From assembly GCA_030447665.1 (NCBI GenBank), contig JAUJOJ010000011.1, forward strand, positions 58,707 to 122,706: 64,000 nt of DNA, given 5' to 3'. Under the pieces are notes generated by a model. It did not search any database, had not been told where the DNA came from, and worked only from the letters and a program-made list of their open reading frames with translations. The stretch comes from Allosphingosinicella sp. GTDB taxonomy: Bacteria > Pseudomonadota > Alphaproteobacteria > Sphingomonadales > Sphingomonadaceae. Made by a program: the position numbers and the translations under genes. Within the stretch, counting starts at the first letter, position 1; the number at the start of each line of letters is the position of its first letter. Positions 35,079 through 44,825 of this stretch are shown one piece after another.

Positions 35079-35588
35079 ATGCGTTTCATTGCCCTTGTCC
35101 CGCTTGTCGTCCTCGCCGCCTGCTCGGAGGGCGCCGCGCCGACCAAGCAGGAAGCCGAAGCGCCCCCAGCCGAGCAGCTGAGCGCCGGCCAGTGGGAGAT
35201 GACGACCGAGGTCACCAGGCTGACGCAGCGGGACAAGGGAGCGCCCGCCATCAAGACGCCGGAGGGCAGCAGGTCGACAATGAGCAGCTGCGTTGCCGAA
35301 GCGGACGTGAAGAAGCCTCAGCCGGCCCTGTTCGGACAGGAAGGATCGGAGTGCACCTATCGCGACATCTACATGCGTAGCGGCCGCCTCAACGCGACGC
35401 TCGCCTGCTCGCGTGCCGGCCTTGGCGGCACCATCGCCACCAACGTCAACGGCAGCTTCACCGCCGGCACGTTCGAAGGCACCGCGTCCACCGAAACCTC
35501 GCTTTCCGGAGAAGGCGACGTGCGCATCGATGCCAAGCTCACCGGCCGCAGGACAGGCGATTGCACCGCGGCTCCGGCCAAAGGCTGA
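35079..35588 (+). CDS. DUF3617 lipoprotein, paralogue 1
   Basis: A 169-residue lipoprotein with signal MRFIALVPLVVLAAC and the DUF3617 core: LSAGQWEMTTEVTRL, SSCVAEADVKKP, SECTYRDIYMRSGRLNATLACS. The family occurs widely in Sphingomonadales envelopes and has no established function. A paralogue lies 2.8 kb downstream with the aminotransferase and amidohydrolase between them. It is divergent from uvrB. Confidence 0.85.
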   Translation: MRFIALVPLVVLAACSEGAAPTKQEAEAPPAEQLSAGQWEMTTEVTRLTQRDKGAPAIKTPEGSRSTMSSCVAEADVKKPQPALFGQEGSECTYRDIYMRSGRLNATLACSRAGLGGTIATNVNGSFTAGTFEGTASTETSLSGEGDVRIDAKLTGRRTGDCTAAPAKG

Positions 35589-35598
35589 TCCCCCTCCC

Positions 35599-36729
35599 AT
35601 GCCCATCATCCCGTGCCAGCGCCACCTGTTCGACATTCCCGAGGAGGTCGCTTATTTCGATTGCGCCAAGATGTCGCCGCTCCTGCTTTCGGCCGCGGAA
35701 GCGGGCCGCCGCGGGCTGATGCGCAAGGCCCATCCCTGGAACATCAAGGCCGAGCATTTCTTCGACGAATCCGATCGCGTCCGCGCGCTCCTTGCCGGGC
35801 TGATCGGAGCCGCGGCGGACGATGTCGCGATCATCCCGTCCGTCAGCTTCGGAATGGCGACGGTGATGGCCAACGTGCCGGCGGCGGCGGGGCAGTCGAT
35901 CGTCACGCTCGCCGAAGACTTTCCTTCCACCGTCTATGCCTGCCGCTGGCTCGCCAAGCAGACCGAATCGACCCTCCTGACCGTCCCGCGGCCGGAAGAC
36001 GGCGACTGGACCTCGGCCATCCTCGACGCGATCGACGGCGATACCGCGCTCGTCTGCGCGCCGAACGTCCACTGGGTCTGCGGCGGCCTGATCGACGTCG
36101 AGGCGATCGCAAGGCGCTGCCGCTCGGTCGGCGCCGTGCTGGTGCTCGATACCACCCAATCCACCGGCGCGCTGCCGATCGACATGGCTGCGGTCGATCC
36201 CGATTATCTCGTCGCCGCCTCGTACAAGTGGCTGCTGGGGCCTTATTCCCTCGGCTTCCTCTATGCCGCCCCGCGCCATCAGCAGGGGCGGCCGCTCGAG
36301 CAGACCTGGATTGCCAGAGCCGGCGCGCGCGATTTCCGGAGCCTCGCAAATTATGACGAGGCGCTCGAGCCCAATGCCCGCCGCTTCGACATGGGCGAGC
36401 GCTCCAACTTCGCGCTGCTTCCCGTCGCCGGCGCGGCGATCGAGCAGCTGCTCGGCTGGGGCGTCGCGAACATCGCCGAAACGCTGGGTGCCGCGACCGC
36501 CTCGCTTGCCGAACGGCTGGAGGAGCGAGGGATCAGCTCGCTGCCGCCCGCGCGGCGCGCCCCGCACTACCTGTCCGTCCGCTTCCACGGCGGCATTCCG
36601 GAGGGCATCGAGGAGCGCCTCGCGGCGCAGAACGTCCATGTCAGCCTGCGCGGCGAGGGGATGCGCATCACGCCCCATCTCTATAATGATGAAGCCGACA
36701 TGGAGCGCCTGGTCCGCCTGCTCGGCTAG
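35599..36729 (+). CDS. Class V aminotransferase-fold PLP enzyme
   Basis: A 376-residue PLP-dependent enzyme. The Schiff-base lysine is in VAASYKWLLGPYSLGFLY, the cofactor-binding aspartate in VLVLDTTQSTGALP, and AEDFPSTVYACRWLA is typical of the cysteine desulfurase-like group. The sequence lacks the active cysteine loop of IscS-type desulfurases, so kynureninase, isopenicillin-epimerase-like or another reaction is possible. It begins ten bases after the DUF3617 gene. Confidence 0.85.
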   Translation: MPIIPCQRHLFDIPEEVAYFDCAKMSPLLLSAAEAGRRGLMRKAHPWNIKAEHFFDESDRVRALLAGLIGAAADDVAIIPSVSFGMATVMANVPAAAGQSIVTLAEDFPSTVYACRWLAKQTESTLLTVPRPEDGDWTSAILDAIDGDTALVCAPNVHWVCGGLIDVEAIARRCRSVGAVLVLDTTQSTGALPIDMAAVDPDYLVAASYKWLLGPYSLGFLYAAPRHQQGRPLEQTWIARAGARDFRSLANYDEALEPNARRFDMGERSNFALLPVAGAAIEQLLGWGVANIAETLGAATASLAERLEERGISSLPPARRAPHYLSVRFHGGIPEGIEERLAAQNVHVSLRGEGMRITPHLYNDEADMERLVRLLG

Positions 36730-36760
36730 CTGGTTGGCTTTCACCACCTGCGATATGAAA

Positions 36761-36823
36761 AGGGCCTGATGTCACGCCTTCCGCGGAAGCGCGTAGCGCT
36801 TCCACCTCAACCGATCAGGCCCT
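36761..36823. repeat. Palindromic element, GGCCTGAT...GCTTCC family, copy 3
   Basis: AGGGCCTGAT and ATCAGGCCCT form perfect outer arms; inside, CCGCGGAAGCGCG and CGCTTCC pair. The left flank reads ATATGAAA, as in copy 2. It lies between the aminotransferase and amidohydrolase genes and may act as a transcript hairpin. Confidence 0.88.
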
Positions 36824-36865
36824 AGGGTGGTCGGCAGCCGATCGCTTCGGGAACTCGAAAAGGGA

Positions 36866-38199
36866 ATGTTCATGCGCTTCAAGTCCTTGATCCTGGCCGG
36901 CGCGCTGGCCGCTTCGCCGGCTTTCGCGGCGCCGAACCTCCCGGCCGCGGTAAAGGCCGATTACGACAAGCAGCTCGGCGCGCTGTTCGACTGGTTCCAC
37001 CGGAACCCGGAGCTGTCGTTCAAGGAGACGAAGACCGCGGCGCGGATGGCGAAGGAGCTTCGCGCGATCCCGGGCATGACCGTCACCGAAGGCGTCGGCG
37101 GCACCGGTGTCGTCGGCGTGATGAAGAACGGCGCCGGGCCGGTCGTGCTCGTCCGGGCCGACATGGACGGGCTGCCGGTGGAGGAGAAGAGCGGGCTGCC
37201 GAACGCCTCCAAGGTCCGCCAGGTCGGCGTGGACGGCGTCGAGGCGCCGGTTATGCACGCCTGCGGCCACGACGTGCACATCACCTCGATGGTGGGAACG
37301 GCAAGGCGCCTCGCGGCGATGAAGGACCAGTGGAAAGGCACATTGCTGTTCATCGTCCAGCCTGCCGAGGAACGGGTCGGCGGCGCCAAGGCGATGCTCC
37401 AGGACGGTCTCTACACGCGCTTTCCCAAGCCCGATTACGCGCTCGCCTTCCACGTCGCCTCGGATCTCGCCACCGGAAAGGTGAGTGCGAGCGAAGGCAT
37501 CCAGTACAGCTCGGCCGACAGCGTCGACATCATCGTCCACGGCGTCGGCGCGCACGGCGCTGCGCCCGACACCGGCAAGGACCCCGTCTATATCGGATCG
37601 CAGATCGTGGTGGCGATGCAGGGCATCATCGGGCGCGACCGCGAGCCGCTGCGGCCGGGAGTGATCACGGTCGGTGCCTTTCACGCCGGCCTCAAGCACA
37701 ACATCATTTCGGACCGCGCCCATCTCCAGCTCACTGTGCGTGCGAACGATGAGGAGACGAGGGCCAAGCTGCTCGCCTCGATCAAGCGGGTCGCGGAAGG
37801 CATTGCCCGCGCGAACGGAGTGCCGGAGGACAAGCTTCCCGAAGTGAAGGTGTCCGAAGGCACGCCGACGACGATCAACGATGCCGGCCTTGCCAGGCGG
37901 ATCAACGCCGCCTTCGCGCGGGAGCTCGGCGCCGGCGCCGTCCAGCCCTATGTCCAGAGCGGCATGGGCGCCGAGGACTTCGCCTATTTCGTCGAGCAGA
38001 AGCATAAAGTGAAAGGCTATTATTTCGCGGTGGGAGGGACCCCGCAGGCTGCATTCGACGCGGAGAAAGCTGGTGGCCGCCGGTGCCGTCGCACCACTCG
38101 CCCTTGTTCAAGATCGATCCGGAGCCCTCGGTTGTTCAAGATCCGATCCTTTATGAGGCCGTGATGGTGTCGCAGGATGGCCCGCGGAGCGCGCGATGA
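36866..38199 (+). CDS. M20 family amidohydrolase, exported (frame break)
   Basis: A metallopeptidase/amidohydrolase of the M20D group with signal peptide (MRFKSLILAGALAASPAFA). Metal-site motifs are VRADMDGLPV, HACGHDVHI, PAEERVGGAK and SGMGAEDFAYF. A lost C near 38077 breaks the frame at GG; bridging gives PPVPSHHSPLFKIDPEPS, the usual end of the family, then about 20 further residues. The exact 3' end is uncertain because the normal AALDLL tail appears in another frame past 38199. The likely start is the ATG at 36872. It probably hydrolyses N-acyl amino acids or peptides in the periplasm. Confidence 0.88.
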
Positions 38200-38341
38200 C
38201 CGTCGCCGTGCTCGATCTGCTGCGGCCTGGCGCCTCCGCAGCCGCCGGGGCCGCTATCTGCCGCACTCGCGCCTTGCCCTGCGCCAGATCCCTTGTCAGC
38301 CTCATAAAGTACAGGTCTGGACCCTAAATCGGGAGAGACCG

Positions 38342-38878
38342 ATGAGACCAATTGCGGTCGCCTCGGCCGCCCTCCTCGCCCTCGCCGCCTGCGGACAGGG
38401 CGAAGAAAAAGGACGCAAGCAATCGGCCCAGGAAGTCGCCAAGGAAATGGCTGCCCTGAAGATGGAGCCCGGCCAGTGGCAGGTGACCAACGAAATCCTC
38501 TCCGCGACCGCGCCGGGCCTGCCGGAAGCGGCAGTGAAGCAGATGGTGGGACAGAAGACCACGGTCAGCAACTGCGTCACGCCCGAACAAGCGGCCAAGC
38601 CCAGCGCCAACTTCCTCGCCGCGCAGAAGAACAGCAACTGCAGCTATCGGAATTTCTCGATGGAGGACGGCCGGATGACCGGCACCATGACCTGCAGCGG
38701 CGGCCAGGTGCCTGGCGAGATGGAGATGAAGATGGCCGGCGAATATAGCGCCCGCAGCTACGACATGAACACGGACATGGACGCCAAGGGCATGCCGGGC
38801 GGAATGACCATGACGATCAAGGCGCGGACCAGCGGCCGCAAGGTCGGCGAGTGCAGGCCGGGAGAAGCGGCGAAATGA
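38342..38878 (+). CDS. DUF3617 lipoprotein, paralogue 2
   Basis: The 178-residue product has lipobox LAAC and the DUF3617 pattern: MEPGQWQVTNEILS, VSNCVTPEQAAKPS, SNCSYRNFSMEDGRMTGTMTCSGG. It aligns along its length with the paralogue at 35079-35588 but is clearly diverged, so the pair is old. It follows the amidohydrolase and may share its transcript. Function unknown. Confidence 0.85.
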   Translation: MRPIAVASAALLALAACGQGEEKGRKQSAQEVAKEMAALKMEPGQWQVTNEILSATAPGLPEAAVKQMVGQKTTVSNCVTPEQAAKPSANFLAAQKNSNCSYRNFSMEDGRMTGTMTCSGGQVPGEMEMKMAGEYSARSYDMNTDMDAKGMPGGMTMTIKARTSGRKVGECRPGEAAK

Positions 38879-38904
38879 GACGTGACCGCCGGCACCGGCG
38901 GGAG

Positions 38905-39088
38905 CGAAATGATCGTCATCCCGGCGCGCGCAAAATGGTGGTGGCGCGGCTTCCCCGGAAGCCGATTGGGCACCATTACTTTGCGGGAACCCTGCAGGCC
39001 GGGATCTCAGGACGAGATCGCCACCGTCTGAGATGCCGGCCGGAGTTTATCCCGAGCGACGCCGCAGGCGGCGTCGAAGGGCCGGCAT
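38905..39088. repeat. GTCATCCCGGC-type intergenic repeats
   Basis: Two palindromic units lie in this gap. The second has arms ATGCCGGCC (39033-39041) and GGCCGGCAT (39080-39088) around an inner perfect palindrome GACGCCGCAGGCGGCGTC (39058-39075). A related core, GACGCCGCCTGCGGCGTC, recurs near 63858. No gene is seen here. Confidence 0.7.
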
Positions 39089-39098
39089 GACGGTGATG

Positions 39099-40255
39099 TC
39101 AAGGCACGCTGAAGCTCTGCCCCACTTCGGTGGCGACGAAACGTCCAGGGGCGATCCCCTGTCGGCGCTTCAAGGCTTCCAGCCGTTGCCGCGGCTCGTC
39201 GATCGGCTCGAATGTGAGCTGGAACGTGCCCCAGTGGACGCCGAGCGCCTGAACGGGGTTCAGCGCCTGGAAGATGCGCACCGCCTCTTCAGGGTCGATG
39301 TGATTGGTCTTCATGAAGTCGCGCGGTTCGTAGGCGCCGATCGGGATGATGGCGAGACGATAGGGTCCGTTCCGCGCCGCCTCGCGAATCCATCCGCCGT
39401 CGCCGAAGCCGGTATCGCCGGCGTAGAAGATGTTTCCGGCGGGCGTCCGCACCTTGAAGGCTGACCAGAGCGCCCGGTTCCGGTCGGTGCCCCAGCGTGA
39501 GCCCCAATGATGATTGCGGAGCACGGTGACGCCCCATCCCTCGGTGGACTTCGCCTGCCCCCAATCAAGCGCGTACACAGCCGTGACTGGAGGTGGCCCC
39601 TGCCCGTGATGGCTGCCAATCCCGGCTTTTCTCAAAATCGTGTCGTTGCCCAGGCTGGTGACGATCGCCGGCCGATCGCGCAGCCACAGCGCCTTGAGGG
39701 TCGGCAGGTCCATATGGTCGTAATGATTGTGGCTGATGAGGACGAGGTCGATCTTCGGCAGGTCCTCGAAGCGGATGCCGGGCGCGCGCACCCTTTTGGG
39801 CCCGACGAAGGAGAAGGGCGAGGCGCGCTCCGACCAGATCGGATCGGTGAGGATGTTGAGCCCGCCCGCCTGGATCAGCACGGTCGAATGGCCGATCCAG
39901 GTGACCCCATCAGATTGGGATCGACCGCGTCGACGCAGCGCCGCCAATTCTCGACCACCGCGCCTTTCATCGGCGGGCAGGCAGTCGCCTCGGTCAGTGG
40001 GTAGCCCTGCTTCACCGGCACCCGCTCGGGCCATTCCGCGCGCCCGCCGCTCATCACCCGGTTGACGAAACCTGCCGGCGATCCATGCGCGCTGCGCTCG
40101 AAGCCCGGATTGAAAAAGCGTTCGCCGTCGAAATGGTCGCTTCGCGGGCCTTCATAATAGATGCGGTCGAGGAACGGCGGCACGATCGTGGGCGCGAGGC
40201 AGAGCGCGACGACGATGAACAGGAGCGCGGTGCCGATCCGCTTCAGAATTCGCAT
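39099..40255 (-). CDS. MBL-fold hydrolase, membrane-anchored (one frame break)
   Basis: The protein has an N-terminal membrane helix (IGTALLFIVVALCLAPTIVPPF), then PRSDHFDGERFFNPG and a metallo-beta-lactamase core: ISHNHYDHMD supplies the HxHxDH zinc ligands, FYAGDTGFGDG an aspartate, and LGVHWGTF a late histidine. This layout matches the N-acyl-phosphatidylethanolamine phospholipase D/UlaG-like group. A lost base near 39915 separates the helix domain from DGVTWIGHSTVLIQ. The substrate is probably a lipid or phosphoester; not certain. Confidence 0.86.
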
Positions 40256-40264
40256 GCGCGCGCG

Positions 40265-40702
40265 TCAGTTGCCGAGCCGAAAGCCTGCCGGCGCGCGGGT
40301 CTCGACATTTTCCTCATGGTAGATGTCGACGAGAAGGTCGATCCGGCCGGGCGCCGCCGCGCCGCAGTCGACGGGAAAGAGGTGGACGATCGAGCCGTAG
40401 GCGCCGACGCCGCCATCGCGCCTGGAACCGACCCGGGCGGCGGAGCCGTCCGCGCATCTGAGGCGCCCGACATAGGCCTGCGCGCCTTCGAGGCCCGCGA
40501 CGCGGACCGGGTTGGCGGCCGTGCCGAGCGGATGGGCGCCGGCGGCGGCGATGGACCGTTGGAGCTCGGCATCGCTATTCCCGGCGCCGACCTCGGCGAG
40601 CACGTCCAGAGGGGCCGGCGATTCCTGGCGCGGCGGCTTCATGGCAAAAGCGGGTGCGGCAAGCAGCGAAAGGGCGACGGCGGCAAGGAAGAGACGCATC
40701 AT
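40265..40702 (-). CDS. Exported hypothetical protein, 145 residues
   Basis: A signal peptide (MRLFLAAVALSLLAAPAFA) precedes a mature domain with VRVAGLEGAQAYVGRLRCADGSAARVGSRRDGGVGAYGS and ends APAGFRLGN. No family is recognised. It is transcribed toward the MBL gene and ends ten bases before it, so the two may be one operon. Two adjacent ATG codons are possible starts. Confidence 0.7.
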   Translation of the reverse strand: MMRLFLAAVALSLLAAPAFAMKPPRQESPAPLDVLAEVGAGNSDAELQRSIAAAGAHPLGTAANPVRVAGLEGAQAYVGRLRCADGSAARVGSRRDGGVGAYGSIVHLFPVDCGAAAPGRIDLLVDIYHEENVETRAPAGFRLGN

Positions 40703-40718
40703 CGGATTTGTGACGCCG

Positions 40719-43700
40719 CTATAGGGGGCTGGAGGGCGCAATGCACCAAGCTTCGCCAGACGTCTCCTCGTGAGGAGCTTGGAGGACGCAATGCACCAGG
40801 CTTCGCCAGACTTTCTGATGAAACGCGCCTTGCGGGAAAATGAAAATCCCGCGTCTTCTGCCGGATGGGTCGGCGTCGGCGCCGGTGCGGAACGGGGCGT
40901 GATAATGGTCGCGGACGCGCTTCTGCCAATCGCCTCTGGGATCGGGCGAGCCGGGATGGGTGACGCCGTCGCCGGGGCCGGGCCGATGCGGAAAGTGCAT
41001 CTCGCCGATCGAATGGAGCAGCGGGGTATAATCCTCGATCCGGTCGGCGATCACGTGGATCACCCCGCCTTCGCGCTGGACCGTGCCTTTGACGCCGATC
41101 ATCGCCGACGACATCACGATCCGCCGCTGCGCCTCGAAACGGCGCTGCCACAGGATGGCGTTGGCGATGCCGGTCTCGTCCTCGATGGTGATGAAGGTGA
41201 CGTTGGTCGAACCCGGCCGCTGGCGGACGAGGATGATGCCGGCAACCTCGACCTTGCGGCCATCCTTCACCCGCTCGAGATGGCGGCAGCTGACGATCCC
41301 GCGCCGCTCCAGCTCCGGACGGAGGAAGGTGAGCGGATGCGCGCGAAGCGAGAGCTGGGTGTGGCGATAATCCTCGACCACCTCGCGCCCCTCGGTCATC
41401 GGGTTGAGCGCCACTTCAGGCTCGCGCGCCGCCTCGCGAAGATCGGCCGCTGCGAACAAAGGCAGCGGCGCATCGCGAAGCCCGCGCACCTGCCACAAGG
41501 CCTGGCGGCGGCTGAGCCCGAGCGCGTGGAAGGCATCGGCATTGGCGAGCTTTTCGAGCGCGGCGCGCGGCACCCCGCTGCGGCGCCAGGCATCCTCGAT
41601 CGAGGCAAAGGCGGCTGACGCGCGGGCGGCGATGATCTTGCCGGCTTCCTTGCTGCTGAGGCCGGACGTCATGCGCATGCCGAGGCGGAGGGCGCCCCTT
41701 CTCCCTCCTCCCCCTCTCTCCCTTCCAATGTGCAGTCCCATTCGCTCCGATTGATGCAAACCGGGCGCACCTCGACGCCATGCTCGCGCGCGTCGCGGAC
41801 GATCTGCGCAGGCGCGTAGAAGCCCATCGGCTGCGCGTTGAGGAGCGCCGCGCAGAAAACGTCCGGATGGTGGCACTTCATCCATGATGAGGCATAGGCG
41901 ATCAGGGCAAAGCTTGCCGCGTGGCTTTCCGGGAATCCGTAGCTTCCGAAGCCCTCGATCTGCTTGAAAGTGCGCTCGGCAAAGTCGCTTTTGTAGCCGT
42001 TGGCGATCATCCCGTTGATGAGCTTGTCGCGAAACTCGCCCACGCCGCCGGTGAATTTGAAAGTGGCCATCGAACGGCGAAGCGCATCGGCCTCGCCCGG
42101 CGTGAAGCCCGCCCCGACGATCGCCACGTTCATCGCCTGCTCCTGGAACAGCGGGACTCCAAGCGTCTTCTCGAGGATCGCCCTCAGCTCAGGGGATGGA
42201 TAATCCACCTCCTCCTTCCCCTCGCGCCGGCGAAGATAGGGGTGCACCATGTCCCCCTGGATCGGGCCGGGCCGCACGATCGCCACCTCGATGACGAGAT
42301 CGTACAGCTCCTTCGGCTTCATCCGCGGGAGCATGCTCATCTGCGCCCGGCTTTCGATCTGGAACACGCCCAAAGTGTCGGCGCGCTGGATCATCTCGTA
42401 AGTCGGCTTGTCATCCAAAGGGATGCCGGCAAGATCGGTATCGATGCTCTTGCCCTTGCGAAGCAGATCGAAGGCTCGGCGCATGCAGCCCAGCATGCCG
42501 ACGCCCAGCACGTCCACCTTCATGAAGCCGAGAGCTTCGATGTCATCTTTCTCCCACTCGATCACACGCCGATCGAGCATCGCCGCCGGCTGGATTGGAA
42601 CGAGCTCGTCGAGCCGGTCCTGCGTGAGCACGAAGCCGCCCGGATGCTGGCTCAGGTGCCGCGGCGTTCCGATCAGCTCACGGGCGAGGTGAAGCGTCAG
42701 CGCCAAACGCGGATCGCTGCCGTCGAGGTTCAATTCGGCAACGTGACGGTCGGTGACCCCCTCCTGCGACCAGCCCCAGATCTGGCCGGCCAAAGCGCCG
42801 GTCACGTCTTCCGGCAAGCCCAGTGCCTTGCCGACGTCGCGCACCGCCCCGCGAGAGCGGTAGCGGCTGACGACAGCGGTAAGCGCGGCACGATGGCGTC
42901 CATAGGTCTTGTAGATCCACTGAATCACCTCTTCACGCCGCTCATGCTCGAAATCGACATCGATGTCGGGCGGCTCCCGCCGTTCCTCCGAGATGAAGCG
43001 TTCGAACAGGAGCTGGAATTTCGTGGGATCGATGGCTGTGATGCCGAGCACGTAGCAGACCGCCGAATTGGCTGCCGAACCACGGCCCTGGCAGAGAATT
43101 TTCTGGCCGCGCGCAAACTGAACGATCGAGTTCACGGTCAGGAAGTAAGGCGCATATTTGCAGCGGCCAATGAGGTCGAGCTCATAGCCGAGCTGCTTCG
43201 AAACCTCTTCGGGAACGCCCTCGGGATAATTGCGGCGGGCGCCCTCCCAGGTCAGCTTTTCCAGTGCCTGCTGCGCGGTCATGCCAGGAAGCACCGCCTC
43301 TTCAGGATATTGATAGCAAAGCTGCGAAAGATCGAAATCGCAACGCGCCACGATCTCGCTGCTCGCTGCGATCATGTGCGGCCAATATTTTGAACAGCCG
43401 CTCCATCTCGGCGGCGCTTTTCATATGCCGGTCGGCATAAAGTTCGCGGCGAAATCCGAGTTCGTCGATCGTGCATTTCTCACGGATGGCGGTGACGACA
43501 TCCTGGAGCATCCGCCGATCGGGTGAATGGTAAAGCACGTCTCCCGCGGCGAGCGGCCTGACCCCCCGCCGCTCGCGCCATTCGGTCCAGCCGGTCGATG
43601 CGCGCCCGATCTCCTGGCCGCCGCCGATAGGAGACGGCGCAGTAAGAACGATCGCCGAATATGTCGCGCAAACGGCCGAGCGCCCCGGCCGTCTTCTCGT

Positions 43701-44103
43701 CGGCCTCGTCCGCCACCAGCGAGGCGATCAAGCCTTCGCTATGGGCGGCGACATCTTCCCAATCGAGGATGCACTCGCTTTTTCCCAGCCACTTGCCGTC
43801 CACCTGCTGCTGTGGCCGCCCCGAAGAAAGGAGCCTCGTCAGGCGGGACCAGGCTTGCCTGTCCTGGGGGTAAACGAGCAGGCTTTCGCCCGAGGCAAGG
43901 TCCAATCGGCAGCCCGGCACCAATCTGATCCCGGTCGTCTTCGCCGCTTCCCACGCCTGCACCATGCCGGCCACCGAGTTGCGGTCGACGATGCCGAGGG
44001 CGCCGATGCCGAGATTGGCCGCGGCAACGAACAGCTCCTTCGGGCTCGATGCACCGCGCAGGAAGCTGAAATGGGTGGTGACCTGGAGCTCGGCGTAGCT
44101 CAT
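40719..44103 (-). CDS. dnaE2: DnaE2 error-prone polymerase, ImuC (frame breaks)
   Basis: DnaE2 is the alpha-subunit-like polymerase that performs SOS mutagenesis with ImuA and ImuB. The N-terminal PHP domain is clear ([19 protein letters not shown]), followed by the polymerase core [33 protein letters not shown] and [18 protein letters not shown], and an OB domain ([15 protein letters not shown]). Breaks are near 43564 (an extra G in a six-base run), 43390 and 41712. The usual final RDFH motif appears only in a shifted frame near 40835, so the true stop is unclear. Start at 44103 matches the family. Confidence 0.92.
40731..40811. repeat. Tandem 50-bp repeat around the dnaE2 3' end
   Basis: GGAGGGCGCAATGCACCAAG (and 11 more bases) at 40731-40761 recurs with two changes at 40781-40811. 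The spacer contains the hairpin CTCCTCGTGAGGAG. It lies upstream of the exported hypothetical gene and in the uncertain tail of dnaE2. Confidence 0.75.
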
Positions 44104-44156
44104 TGCGGCAGCACACGAAGTGACTACATGAAATGACCACATTGGGAGCTTGAGCG

Positions 44157-44421
44157 ATGGGCAAGATGATGGGCGCAGCCGAATTCAAGACGCACTGCCT
44201 GCGCATCTTGGATGAGGTGGAGCGCACAGGCGAGACGGTCACGATTACGAAGCGGGGCCACCCAGTCGCGGAGATCAGGCCGTTGGAAAAAAGGTGCCAC
44301 CGAATTCTTCTTCGGTTGCATGAAGAGCCCGAAATACCGCTTTGATGATCCCTTCAGTCCCGCGGTCGATCCTGGTGAGGTGCATGCCAACGATCCATCC
44401 AAATGGGACGATCTTCTTTGA
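44157..44421 (+). CDS. vapB: Phd/YefM-type antitoxin (one frame break)
   Basis: The N-terminus MGAAEFKTHCLRILDEVERTGETVTITKRGHPVAEIRPL is the Phd/YefM DNA-binding fold. An extra A in a six-A run near 44290 breaks the frame; corrected it continues EKGATEFFFGCMKSPKYRFDDPFSPAVDPGE and ends NDPSKWDDLL, about 87 residues. It overlaps the toxin start. It lies 53 bases from and divergent to dnaE2, with TGACTACATGAAATGACCACA between as a possible operator. Base composition is less G/C-rich than the flanking genes. Confidence 0.78.
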
Positions 44422-44820
44422 TCCTTCTCGACACTGTGACGCTCATTTGGTTCACGATGGGAGACGAGCGGCTTGGGTTCCAGAAGCCGAAACCTGATCA
44501 GCACCGATGACAGACTCTACATTTCCGCGATCACACCTTGGGAAGTCGCCATGCTGGTCGGTAAGGGTCGGGTGAATTTGGATCGGCATCCACTGGCCTG
44601 GATGGAAAGGATTTTGTCCAATCCGCGCGTGACGCTTGCACCTATTGATCCGGGACTGGCTGTCGAAGCCGGCCTCCTGCCTCGATCCATCCACGGTGAT
44701 CCTGCAGATCGACTGCTCATTGCCACGGCCAAAGCTCGGCTGTTCTATACTGACCCCAGACAGCAAGTTGCTTGGCTACGCCCGGAGGGGCATCTCCAAG
44801 CGATCGACGCGCGTCTCTGA
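44418..44820 (+). CDS. vapC: VapC-like PIN-domain toxin (one frame break)
   Basis: A TTG start overlapping the antitoxin stop gives ILLDTVTLIWFTMGDERLG; an extra T near 44479 breaks the frame, and the rest reads RLYISAITPWEVAMLVGKGRV, then IHGDPADRLLIATAKARLFYTDPR. These carry the PIN acidic residues (the D of LLDT, the E of PWEV, and the D pair of GDPADR). PIN toxins cut RNA. The gene converges with imuB, whose stop is five bases away. Confidence 0.8.
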
Positions 44821-44825
44821 CCGCT

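Noticed and set aside
38108..38340. Short minus-strand frames over the amidohydrolase 3' end.
   Set aside because: They overlap the expected tail of the amidohydrolase and show no start signals; the confusion comes from the frame break there.
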